Positions 1 through 5,136 of a stretch of DNA of 5,857 nt are shown here, piece by piece. The first letter of the stretch is position 1. Each line of letters starts with the position of its first letter. Location: the NCBI GenBank assembly GCA_945906015.1, contig CAMDQV010000140.1:1-5857 (forward strand), in the 5' to 3' direction. Origin of the DNA: Pedobacter schmidteae (lineage in GTDB: Bacteria; Bacteroidota; Bacteroidia; Sphingobacteriales; Sphingobacteriaceae). Made by a program: the position numbers and the translations under genes. The notes beneath the pieces were generated by a model. That model made no database searches, was not told the DNA's origin, and saw nothing but the letters and a program-made list of their open reading frames with translations.

Positions 1-197
1 AAAACTACTTCAAGTTTGTTAAAAAGCAATAAGTACTTTATGGCAATAAGCTTATTTTTGAGTTCTTTTAATAGTAATTCCAAATCCTCTATTGACATTT
101 GTTTCTTGTAAACCAAAAACGAAATTACATTAGAGTATGATCCTTCAAAATATCTTTCTGTAAGTCCTTTAATGCTTTGTTCAGAATAGGTAGATAC
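1..197 (-). pseudogene. C-terminal fragment of a BlaI/MecI/CopY-family repressor
   Basis: Reading the minus strand from about 197 gives an open frame that runs off the left edge. It contains YSEQSIKGLTERYFEGSYS, then NVISFLVYKKQMS and IEDLELLLKELKNK. This matches the C-terminal dimerisation part of the Penicillinase_R family (BlaI, MecI, CopY): a helix, an aromatic-Gly-Gly/Ser turn, a helix ending in a phenylalanine-rich segment, then a Leu-Ser-x-x-Glu-Leu helix. In this family the N-terminal winged helix binds an operator, and in Bacteroidota the gene is usually followed by an M56 sensor protease gene. Here the whole DNA-binding half is missing: an in-frame TAA lies at 206-204 and no start codon follows it. 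Upstream sequence is instead a sugar-kinase remnant. The frame continues past the expected C-terminus (LIAIKYLLLFNKLEVV), so the end may be altered too. The family call rests on pattern recognition only. Confidence 0.68.
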
Positions 198-199
198 CT

Positions 200-320
200 T
201 AGCTTAGTAAGGTGATAGGCCAGGTTTAAAGGAGCGCCTCCGGGTTGCGGTATATCCGGCAACATTACAAAGGATTTTACCAAAGCAATATACCGGAACA
301 GAGGCAGGGGTGCTCAGCAT
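200..320 (-). pseudogene. 5' remnant of a PfkB-family sugar kinase (fructokinase-like)
   Basis: An ATG at 320, 14 bases beyond the isomerase stop, opens a frame reading MLSTPASVPVYCFGKILCN. This matches the first beta strand of fructokinase-type PfkB kinases, usually V-Y-C-F-G-E-I-L-W-D-x-L-P-D. The expected continuation, MLPDIPQPGGAPLNLAYHL, is present but in another frame starting near 265. It carries the PGGAPxNxAYHL substrate-binding signature that follows the first strand in this family. The sequence fits loss of about two bases near 266-269. In the original frame translation stops at 206-204, giving a 38-residue dead product. Homology ends at about 200, where family members (roughly 300 residues) would continue for some 250 more. 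The usual Glu of the FGE motif is Lys here. This was probably the last gene of the operon, supplying ATP-dependent phosphorylation of a ketose or keto-acid. It is clearly non-functional as seen. Confidence 0.78.
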
Positions 321-334
321 TGGTAGTTTTTATA

Positions 335-1222
335 TTATGCCACCGGCCAATGTTGTGCTATCTTTTTTTGAAGGAATGTCACGCTTCTTTCAAGCTGATC
401 CATTCCATCTACACCATCTTCAATACTGATCCAACTATCAAATCCAACTCTCTTCAGTTCTGTGAAAATAGCATCATAATCATTAAGCCCCTTGCCAATC
501 TCGCCATGGCTCAGTCTTTTTGCATATCCCACAGCTCCGCCTTCTTCGCTGCGCAGGTCTTCGATCGTTCCTTCTTTGAGATACCTATCGCTGGCATGCA
601 TAGTTACTACACGATGCGACACTCTTTTCAGGAGTTCAATAGGATCTTCTCCCGCAAGGTACGTGTTACTTGGATCGTAATTGACCCCGAAAAAAGGATG
701 GTCTATACTATCCACAAGCTTGCAGAATACATCCATTTTCTGTGCAAATTCAGGGTATTCCCAAAAATCATCTTTATAATGATTTTCCAGAATAAGCGTG
801 ATGTTACGTTCCTGCGCATATGGTAAGCAGGCATTTATACTATCAGCTGCTAACTTAACACCCTCATCTACAGCAATCTCTGGACGTTTCTGTCCTGATA
901 GCACACGACAAAAAGAACCGCCAAGAGCATAGGTCATATCAATCCATCTTTTCTGTTTTTCGATCTCATTTTTTCGGAAGGCAGCATTCTGGTGTGTAAA
1001 ATCTGGAGAACAGCACATCATCGGGATCTGTTTTCCATGATCTTCAACCTGGCGGCGGAATTTGGCCCAGTTTTTTTCATCTTCCATCTCCCAAAACCCT
1101 GCGTACCACTCTAATCCTTCGATTTCTAGTTTTGATGCTAATTCTATCCATTCTGATAGACCCATGCTTCCTTTGCATAAAGGAGTGATATACGCTTTGG
1201 GGAATGCGGCTAATTTTGGCAT
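335..1222 (-). CDS. Sugar phosphate isomerase/epimerase-like TIM-barrel protein
   Basis: The 295-residue product has the features of the xylose-isomerase-like TIM-barrel family (AP endonuclease 2 superfamily), which includes tagatose/allulose 3-epimerases, hydroxypyruvate isomerase and inosose dehydratases. The four expected metal ligands are visible at strand ends: Glu146 in ENHYKD, Asp183 in NYDPSN, His209 in MHASD and Glu268 in ISIEDG. These hold a divalent metal that drives proton transfer next to a carbonyl. There is no signal peptide, so it is likely cytoplasmic. Length is normal for the family. The ATG at 1222 lies 18 bases after the preceding stop; no strong ribosome binding site is visible, which is usual in Bacteroidota. 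It is the fourth gene of the operon, between a short-chain dehydrogenase and the kinase relic. Its likely job is isomerising or epimerising a keto-sugar made by the dehydrogenases. Dehydratase or hydrolase activity is also possible in this family. Confidence 0.88.
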   Translation of the reverse strand: MPKLAAFPKAYITPLCKGSMGLSEWIELASKLEIEGLEWYAGFWEMEDEKNWAKFRRQVEDHGKQIPMMCCSPDFTHQNAAFRKNEIEKQKRWIDMTYALGGSFCRVLSGQKRPEIAVDEGVKLAADSINACLPYAQERNITLILENHYKDDFWEYPEFAQKMDVFCKLVDSIDHPFFGVNYDPSNTYLAGEDPIELLKRVSHRVVTMHASDRYLKEGTIEDLRSEEGGAVGYAKRLSHGEIGKGLNDYDAIFTELKRVGFDSWISIEDGVDGMDQLERSVTFLQKKIAQHWPVA

Positions 1223-1240
1223 AGCAATTATTTTGAAATA

Positions 1241-2035
1241 TTATTTTTCAAGTATTGAGGCATCCTTAGGCGGATTACGGCCTATAAAAGGGTACTGTTC
1301 TAAATCCATTACCTGTCCCGATACCGGGCCACACTCATCGCTAATCCAGTATACAACACCGGCCGCAATTTCTTCTGGCCATAAAATTCTGCCTGAGGGT
1401 GCATAAACCCGCGGAACGTCTTTATACCAATCGTCTCCAAGGCCATGCTCACGTTTTCGGATAGTTTCGTTTTCAGTAGCAACCCATCCCGGATTGATCT
1501 GATTCACCCGTACTCCTTCTTCGCGTAAAAGTGTATCACCAAGGTTACGGGTCATTGTCATCATTGCGCCTTTTGAAATACTGTAAGGAAGCAAATTAGG
1601 TTCGCCGCTATATGCATTTACGGAACCGATATTGAGTACACATCCATGCGTCTTTCTAAGGTGTGGCAAAGCAGCCTTGGTTAGTGCAAATGGGAAAACC
1701 GTATTTACCTCCAAAACCTGACGAAGAAATGCAGAATCGGTACTGTGAATATCTGAGGAAACGATCATTGCCGCATTATTCACAATTGAATCGAGCTTCC
1801 CAAAAGCTTTCAATGCCGCATCGATTAAGTGTTTTGGAGCATCTTCAAGAGAAATATCGACAATGCTCAACACAGCATTTCTTTCACCCAGTTCTTTAAC
1901 TACGGCTTCTCCTGCCTCCTTGTTCCGTCCGTTGATGACCACCTTTGCTCCCTCTGCTACGCAGCGGACCGCTATGGCTTTTCCTATTCCGGTTGTACTT
2001 CCTGTTATAATGACAACTTTATCTTTTAATCGCAT
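1241..2035 (-). CDS. Short-chain dehydrogenase/reductase (SDR), sugar or polyol type
   Basis: A classical SDR of 264 residues. The cofactor loop TGSTTGIG lies at 11-18, NNAA at 86-89, catalytic Asn111, Ser138, Tyr151 and Lys155 (YSISK) are all present, and NPG at 181-183 follows the usual sixth strand. Gly36-Arg37 at the end of the second strand, rather than an acidic residue, suggests NADP(H) preference; this is inferred. The C-terminus is unusual: most classical SDRs end near a Val-Asp-Gly-Gly segment, whereas this one reads GQVMDLEQYPFIGRNPPKD. The protein is soluble and cytoplasmic. The ATG at 2035 is only 5 bases after the stop of the zinc-type dehydrogenase, so the two are almost certainly co-transcribed and perhaps translationally coupled. 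A second oxidoreductase in the same operon suggests consecutive oxidations, or oxidation followed by reduction, of a sugar or polyol. The substrate cannot be assigned. Confidence 0.9.
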   Translation of the reverse strand: MRLKDKVVIITGSTTGIGKAIAVRCVAEGAKVVINGRNKEAGEAVVKELGERNAVLSIVDISLEDAPKHLIDAALKAFGKLDSIVNNAAMIVSSDIHSTDSAFLRQVLEVNTVFPFALTKAALPHLRKTHGCVLNIGSVNAYSGEPNLLPYSISKGAMMTMTRNLGDTLLREEGVRVNQINPGWVATENETIRKREHGLGDDWYKDVPRVYAPSGRILWPEEIAAGVVYWISDECGPVSGQVMDLEQYPFIGRNPPKDASILEK

Positions 2036-2040
2036 CAGTT

Positions 2041-3066
2041 TTAATATGGTTTAAGTACGCTTTTCACTACTTCGCCCTTATGCATTTTTTCGAAGGCTGT
2101 GTGCCAGTCATGGATAGACCACACCCCTCCAATAATTGGACTTACATCTAATGCTCCGCTCGCCATTAATGCGATAACACGCTCCCATATAGGCCAGTTA
2201 TGGCTGAAGCTGCCTTGAAGTCTGACGTTTTTCTGAATTATAGGATCCAGAGAAAATCCCAGAGGCTGAGGACCCCAGCCAACTTTTGATATAATCCCAT
2301 TTGGGCGAACCATCGCCATCGCCATCTTCATTGTAATACTTGCACCTGCTGCGTCAATAATGCAGTCTACACCAAGCCCGTCACGCCTCATTGCCCATTC
2401 TGTAGCATCTCTGATGAATGCCTCACAACCGTATTGTTTAGCGATTTCTAAACGATGTTTGTCTGATTCTAATCCAACAATAGCAACTTCTGCACCACAT
2501 AGCCTTGCCATTGCTGCACAAAGGATCCCAATTGTTCCCGGACCAAGTACAACAACCCGGTCACCTGGCTTAAGACGTGCGTTTTCAACAACAGCGCTAT
2601 ATGCTACACAACAGGGCTCAGTAAGACAGGCATGCTCAAAAGAAATTTGATCTGGCACTCCATGTAAACAACGTTCCGGTACACGAACATAACGGGTCAT
2701 CGCACCATTTACGCCATATCCAAAGCCTTTTCTGGAAGGGTCAAGATTATATAATCCGATCTTTGTCATCGGGCTATTCATATCTATGATCGCGGCAGTT
2801 TCACTAACCACTCTGTCACCTTCTTTCCATTTGGTTACATTTTTGCCTGTTTCAGCAATAAACCCTCCAAATTCATGTCCAAGAACAACAGGATAATTTA
2901 CTGGCCAGCTATGGTCAGCTGTCCATTGATGCAGATCACTGCCACAAACTCCTACATTGGCTACTTCGAGCAATATATCATTATCACCAATTGTTGGCTT
3001 TTCAATTTCACGAATTTCAACTGACCCTTTCTCAGGTGCATAGTTAACAACAGCGGCTGATTTCAT
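2041..3066 (-). CDS. Zinc-type medium-chain dehydrogenase, sorbitol/threonine dehydrogenase-like
   Basis: A 341-residue medium-chain dehydrogenase, the usual family length. The N-terminal GroES-like domain carries the catalytic zinc site: Cys41 in GVCGSDLH, His64-Glu65 in GHEFGG, and Glu150 in LTEP. The nucleotide-binding domain has GPGTIG at 175-180. The four cysteines of the structural-zinc lobe, expected around residues 90-115, are absent; that stretch reads SETAAIIDMNSPM and then KIGLYNLDPS. Loss of structural zinc is known in some sorbitol-dehydrogenase-type members, so catalysis need not be impaired. The end of the second Rossmann strand reads IVGLESDKHR, with Gly where many NAD-dependent polyol dehydrogenases have Asp, so NADP use is possible. 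It is the second gene of the operon, 32 bases after the aldolase-like gene and 5 bases before the SDR. It most likely oxidises a secondary alcohol of a sugar, polyol or sugar acid. Generic names such as L-iditol 2-dehydrogenase would over-specify it. Confidence 0.92.
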   Translation of the reverse strand: MKSAAVVNYAPEKGSVEIREIEKPTIGDNDILLEVANVGVCGSDLHQWTADHSWPVNYPVVLGHEFGGFIAETGKNVTKWKEGDRVVSETAAIIDMNSPMTKIGLYNLDPSRKGFGYGVNGAMTRYVRVPERCLHGVPDQISFEHACLTEPCCVAYSAVVENARLKPGDRVVVLGPGTIGILCAAMARLCGAEVAIVGLESDKHRLEIAKQYGCEAFIRDATEWAMRRDGLGVDCIIDAAGASITMKMAMAMVRPNGIISKVGWGPQPLGFSLDPIIQKNVRLQGSFSHNWPIWERVIALMASGALDVSPIIGGVWSIHDWHTAFEKMHKGEVVKSVLKPY

Positions 3067-3098
3067 ATTTTTTATAAAAAAAGATTATTGAACTGATT

Positions 3099-3806
3099 TC
3101 ATTTTTTCCCAATAGCTACATCCCCATAGGCATGTATCTTTTGGCAGATTAAACGAAGAGAGCTTTCCAGATTACCATCAGCCGTTTTAAAAGCATCAGC
3201 ATCAATTGTTAAAGGCGCTCCAAGAACAACCATTGGCGCTCCAAATTCTGGGCAACGAATGGCTTGTTCTAATGTTAATCCACCAACTGCCTGCACAGGA
3301 ATGTTTACCGCATTCACTACTTCGCGAAGCTGATCAAGGGGGCTAGGCATGCGATTGCCTTGTGCAGCAATTCCGCGGCGTTCGTCATAACCGATATGAT
3401 GAATAACATAATCACAGCCCAGGTCTTCTAACCATTTAGCTGCCCCAATCATATCTTCACAGCCCAGATTATCTCCCATGACCTTTACCCCAAAATCTCG
3501 GCCTGCATTCACTACACACTTAATAGTTTCAGCATGGGCTCTTGCCATAACCACCACATGTGTTGCTCCCGCTTTAGCCATCATTTCTGCTTCAAGATAT
3601 CCCCCATCCATTGTTTTAAGGTCTGCAACAATAGGCACATTAGGAAAGGCTTTACGCAATGCTCTCACGCCATGCAGCCCTTCTGCCAGGATCAGCGGTG
3701 TGCCTGCTTCTAGCCAGTCAACTCCAGCCCTCATGGCCAATGCGGCAGTTTCAAGTGCCTCGTCAATATTTGTTAAATCAAGCGAAATTTGTACTACAGG
3801 TTTCAT
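3099..3806 (-). CDS. OMPDC/HUMPS-superfamily enzyme, 3-hexulose-6-phosphate synthase-like
   Basis: The 235-residue protein belongs to the orotidine-phosphate-decarboxylase-like superfamily that contains 3-hexulose-6-phosphate synthase (HPS) and 3-keto-L-gulonate-6-phosphate decarboxylase (KGPDC). Visible motifs are SLDLTN with Asp10, WLEAGTPLI with Glu33, the signature D-x-K-x-x-D as Asp62, Lys64 and Asp67 in ADLKTMDGG, Asp112 in MGDNLG, His136 and His137 in HHIGYD, and phosphate-loop segments AVGGLT (173-178) and VVLGAPLT (193-200). KGPDC typically has Glu112 and Arg139 (E. coli numbering, which appears to match here). This protein has Asp112 and Gly139, which is the HPS-like pattern. HPS enzymes reversibly join or split formaldehyde and ribulose 5-phosphate, but the partner isomerase (SIS-domain 6-phospho-3-hexuloisomerase) is not in the window. 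The likely role is metal-dependent C-C cleavage of a phosphorylated keto-sugar or keto-acid. It is the first operon gene; the ATG at 3806 follows a 328-base spacer. Confidence 0.88.
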   Translation of the reverse strand: MKPVVQISLDLTNIDEALETAALAMRAGVDWLEAGTPLILAEGLHGVRALRKAFPNVPIVADLKTMDGGYLEAEMMAKAGATHVVVMARAHAETIKCVVNAGRDFGVKVMGDNLGCEDMIGAAKWLEDLGCDYVIHHIGYDERRGIAAQGNRMPSPLDQLREVVNAVNIPVQAVGGLTLEQAIRCPEFGAPMVVLGAPLTIDADAFKTADGNLESSLRLICQKIHAYGDVAIGKK

Positions 3807-3898
3807 AAGTATATATTGGGTATAGAGGCGTTCAGTCTATTTAATTGCTTATTTGAGCATATTGGCGATTAACCCATTGCTTTTATAAATGAAATGAT

Positions 3899-4045
3899 TC
3901 AATTTCTGAATATGGCAACGATACTGTTTATTAGCTTGCCTTTTTTTACGGCAATAATGGTGAATATCCTCCCATCATATTGAACGGAAAGGTATTCACC
4001 ACAATCTTTATAATTTTGAAAAATTGATTTAATTTTCAAATACCA
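3899..4045 (-). CDS. Possible small or relic ORF of unknown function
   Basis: The minus strand is open for 48 codons from 4045 to a TGA at 3901-3899. The translation includes YKDCGEYLSVQYDGR followed by IFTIIAVKKGKLINSIVAI, alternating charged and hydrophobic residues in a way that looks like two or three beta strands of a real protein. There is no ATG in frame; a TTG at 4039 would give a 46-residue product. The frame begins right after a TGA at 4048-4046. It could be a tiny gene, the 3' remnant of a lost gene between DUF1080 and the operon, or chance: open frames of this length are not rare in AT-rich DNA. I do not recognise a family. Confidence 0.25.
   Translation of the reverse strand, partial: WYLKIKSIFQNYKDCGEYLSVQYDGRIFTIIAVKKGKLINSIVAIFRN
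3959..4000. repeat. Imperfect inverted repeat upstream of the operon
   Basis: GGTGAATATCC at 3959-3969 is the reverse complement of GGTATTCACC at 3991-4000 apart from one bulged base, around a 21-base loop. On the minus-strand transcript it could form a stem of about 10 pairs, some 150-190 bases before the first operon gene and about 135 bases after the DUF1080 stop. No T run follows, so it is not a typical intrinsic terminator. It could be an operator, an RNA structure, or a coincidence within the small open frame that overlaps it. Confidence 0.4.
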
Positions 4046-4134
4046 TCATGTAAATGTATCGCACATCTCTTCTTTTACAAATAAGACAATTTGGAATATC
4101 TACAGGCCTAGGCTGTTATACTATTCAGCAGACT

Positions 4135-4776
4135 CTAGTCTGGTAATATTCTCACCTTTATGTCTTTAAAAAACACCTTGCTCTTTGGGTCATGGCCTTG
4201 GAGTGCAAATGTTCCAGTAGCAATTTTTCTGTTTACATGATTCTTTAGCGGGACGTAATTTTCAGGTTCCGTATAATCTGTTATAATTTTATCGTTTATC
4301 TTAGTAATGATGTGTTTACCTTGAACGATAATAGTTTCTGTAAACCATTCATCATCTTTAACAATAACGTCTCTGGTGTCTAAGATATCATATAATCCGG
4401 CTGTCTTTTTCCAGTCGGTATGCGAATTATTCACCTGCACTTCAAATCCTTTGTCAGGGAAATTTTGATCTTGATACGCCGTGTGAAAATAGATTCCCGA
4501 ATTAGACCCTTTTATGGTCATTACCTTTGCCTGAAACTCAAAGTTCTTAAAATTGGCATTAGCCACAGGCCCTGCATAATATAGGTGTGAACGTGGTCCG
4601 AATACCATGATGCTCCCATCAACTACAGAGAACGTACCTGGTTTTTCACTGAATTTCCATTCGTTCAATGTTTTGCCATCCCACAGGCTTATCCATTTAT
4701 TACTATTTACCTTCTTAACACTTGAGCATGCGGTTAAAATGAATAGTACCGCAAAAAATAAAATGATATTTTTCAT
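4135..4776 (-). CDS. DUF1080 lipoprotein, 3-keto-disaccharide hydrolase-like
   Basis: The 213-residue product begins with a lipoprotein signal: MKNIILFF, a hydrophobic run, then the lipobox LTAC with Cys17 as the lipidated residue. It is therefore expected to be anchored to a membrane on the periplasmic or outer face. The mature part is one concanavalin-like beta-sandwich of the DUF1080 family. Motifs in order are SLWDGKTLNEWK (30-41), SNSGIYFHT (91-99), GFEVQVNNSH (110-119), KTAGLYDI (124-131), and the closing GTFALQGHD (188-196) with FFKDIKVRI (202-210). Some family members hydrolyse 3-keto-glycosides; Glu112 in the GFEVQ motif is a conserved candidate residue. Length is typical of single-domain members. 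It lies 328 bases upstream of the operon on the same strand, so it may be functionally linked but is probably a separate transcript. Its codons are more AT-rich than those of the operon. DUF1080 proteins are very numerous in Bacteroidota, so the link is only suggestive. Confidence 0.88.
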   Translation of the reverse strand: MKNIILFFAVLFILTACSSVKKVNSNKWISLWDGKTLNEWKFSEKPGTFSVVDGSIMVFGPRSHLYYAGPVANANFKNFEFQAKVMTIKGSNSGIYFHTAYQDQNFPDKGFEVQVNNSHTDWKKTAGLYDILDTRDVIVKDDEWFTETIIVQGKHIITKINDKIITDYTEPENYVPLKNHVNRKIATGTFALQGHDPKSKVFFKDIKVRILPD

Positions 4777-4791
4777 AAAAATACTTTTTAA

Positions 4792-4821
4792 CTACTATAT
4801 ATCGTCAAACAAAGTGGACAA
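4792..4821 (-). promoter_or_regulatory. Weak candidate Bacteroidota promoter for the DUF1080 gene
   Basis: On the minus strand a TTG (4821-4819) is followed after 19 bases by TATAGTAG (4799-4792), 15 bases before the DUF1080 ATG. The spacing fits the Bacteroidota TTG / TAnnTTTG promoter model, but the -7 box matches only partly (TA, one T and the final G). It would leave a very short leader. This is the best candidate I see, not a firm call. Confidence 0.22.
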
Positions 4822-5004
4822 TCTAGTTGTTTAAATGTAAGATTTTTTCTTTTAAAAATTTACGATTATTATCATTTGTTTTGAGGAAAAGAGTCTCCTT
4901 ATCTTACGATGAGTCGCTTTAATGATTTCTCTGTAGATTTTTTTGGCTTTTGTTCCATGACATTTATTTTAATTGTTAATGATGAAAACACGCTAAAATT
5001 TAGA

Positions 5005-5136
5005 CTATATTTTGTCCAGCTTAGTCAGGTGATTTACAAAAAAAGGAGAAAAGGGATGATCTTTGGGAGTAAGAACTCCTTCATCATTCAAGAGTTTTGA
5101 GATTTTTCGATTAGCGATAGGGGGGGTGTTTGTACT
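5005..5136 (-). pseudogene. Possible 3' relic of a serine recombinase-like gene
   Basis: On the minus strand an open frame of 43 codons ends at a TAG (5007-5005) and contains IANRKISKLLNDEGVLTP followed by KDHPFSPFFVNHLTKL. This resembles the helix-turn-helix end of the recombinase domain in serine recombinases, where a pattern like R-K-I-A-x-x-L-N-x-E-G-I-x-T-P-x-G-x-x-F-S-x-x-x-V-x-x-I-L is common. The usual Gly after Thr-Pro-Lys is Asp here. No start codon is in frame and a TAA lies just upstream (5139-5137). A run of seven C on this strand (5126-5120) is a likely frameshift site: with six C the frame would extend back through KYKHPP to about 5161. It would be only the last tenth or so of a normal protein. 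The match is by eye and could be fortuitous. Confidence 0.33.

Larger units (their letters stand above)
335..3806 (-). other. Four-gene carbohydrate catabolic operon, formerly five genes
   Basis: Four same-strand genes lie in the order aldolase-like, zinc dehydrogenase, SDR, isomerase/epimerase, with gaps of 32, 5 and 18 bases. A kinase relic follows after 14 bases. No terminator-like hairpin with a T run was found between them, so a single transcript is likely. No transporter, SusC/D pair or regulator belongs to the unit within the window. The coding function is inferred from families; the spacing is directly visible. Confidence 0.85.
3807..4134. other. Intergenic spacer upstream of the catabolic operon
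   Basis: This 328-base AT-rich spacer separates the DUF1080 gene from the operon and should hold the operon promoter. I found no exact Bacteroidota -7 box (TAnnTTTG) on the minus strand. It contains an imperfect inverted repeat at 3959-4000 and, on the minus strand, a stop-free stretch of 48 codons ending at 3899, listed separately. A short palindrome, GCCTAGGC, lies near 4106-4113. No classical hairpin plus T-run terminator for the DUF1080 gene was recognised. Confidence 0.6.

Noticed and set aside
244..263. Hairpin GTTGC-GG...CC-G-GCAAC as an operon terminator
   Set aside because: No T run follows on the minus strand, and the bases are explained as coding remnant of the PfkB kinase (LPDIPQPGG region).
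245..826. 193-codon open frame on the plus strand
   Set aside because: It lies antisense to the isomerase/epimerase gene, which has clear metal-ligand motifs; the plus-strand translation shows no coherent motif and is a shadow frame.
3478..3825. 115-codon plus-strand frame over the aldolase-like gene
   Set aside because: Antisense shadow of the HUMPS-family gene with no recognisable features. The other plus-strand frames within 492-2650 were rejected for the same reason.
4011..4018. Second -7 box match (TAATTTTG) on the plus strand
   Set aside because: It points towards the 3' end of the DUF1080 gene with no plus-strand gene downstream, and the nearest upstream TTG is too far away.
4106..4113. 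GCCTAGGC palindrome and similar AGGCCT motifs near 5217 and 5704 as a repeat family
   Set aside because: The copies share only 5-6 bases and differ in flanks, spacing and orientation; not distinguishable from chance.
4128..4141. CAGACTCTAGTCTG palindrome at the DUF1080 stop codon as a terminator
   Set aside because: The stem is only 5-6 pairs with almost no loop, overlaps the coding end and lacks a following T run.
4909..5100. 63-codon plus-strand frame
   Set aside because: No ribosome binding site, motif or supporting context, and the opposite strand carries a more protein-like relic over part of it.
5120..5126. Run of seven G as a phase-variation switch
   Set aside because: No intact gene or promoter is positioned to be switched by it; it is better explained as a frameshift site in a decayed minus-strand frame.
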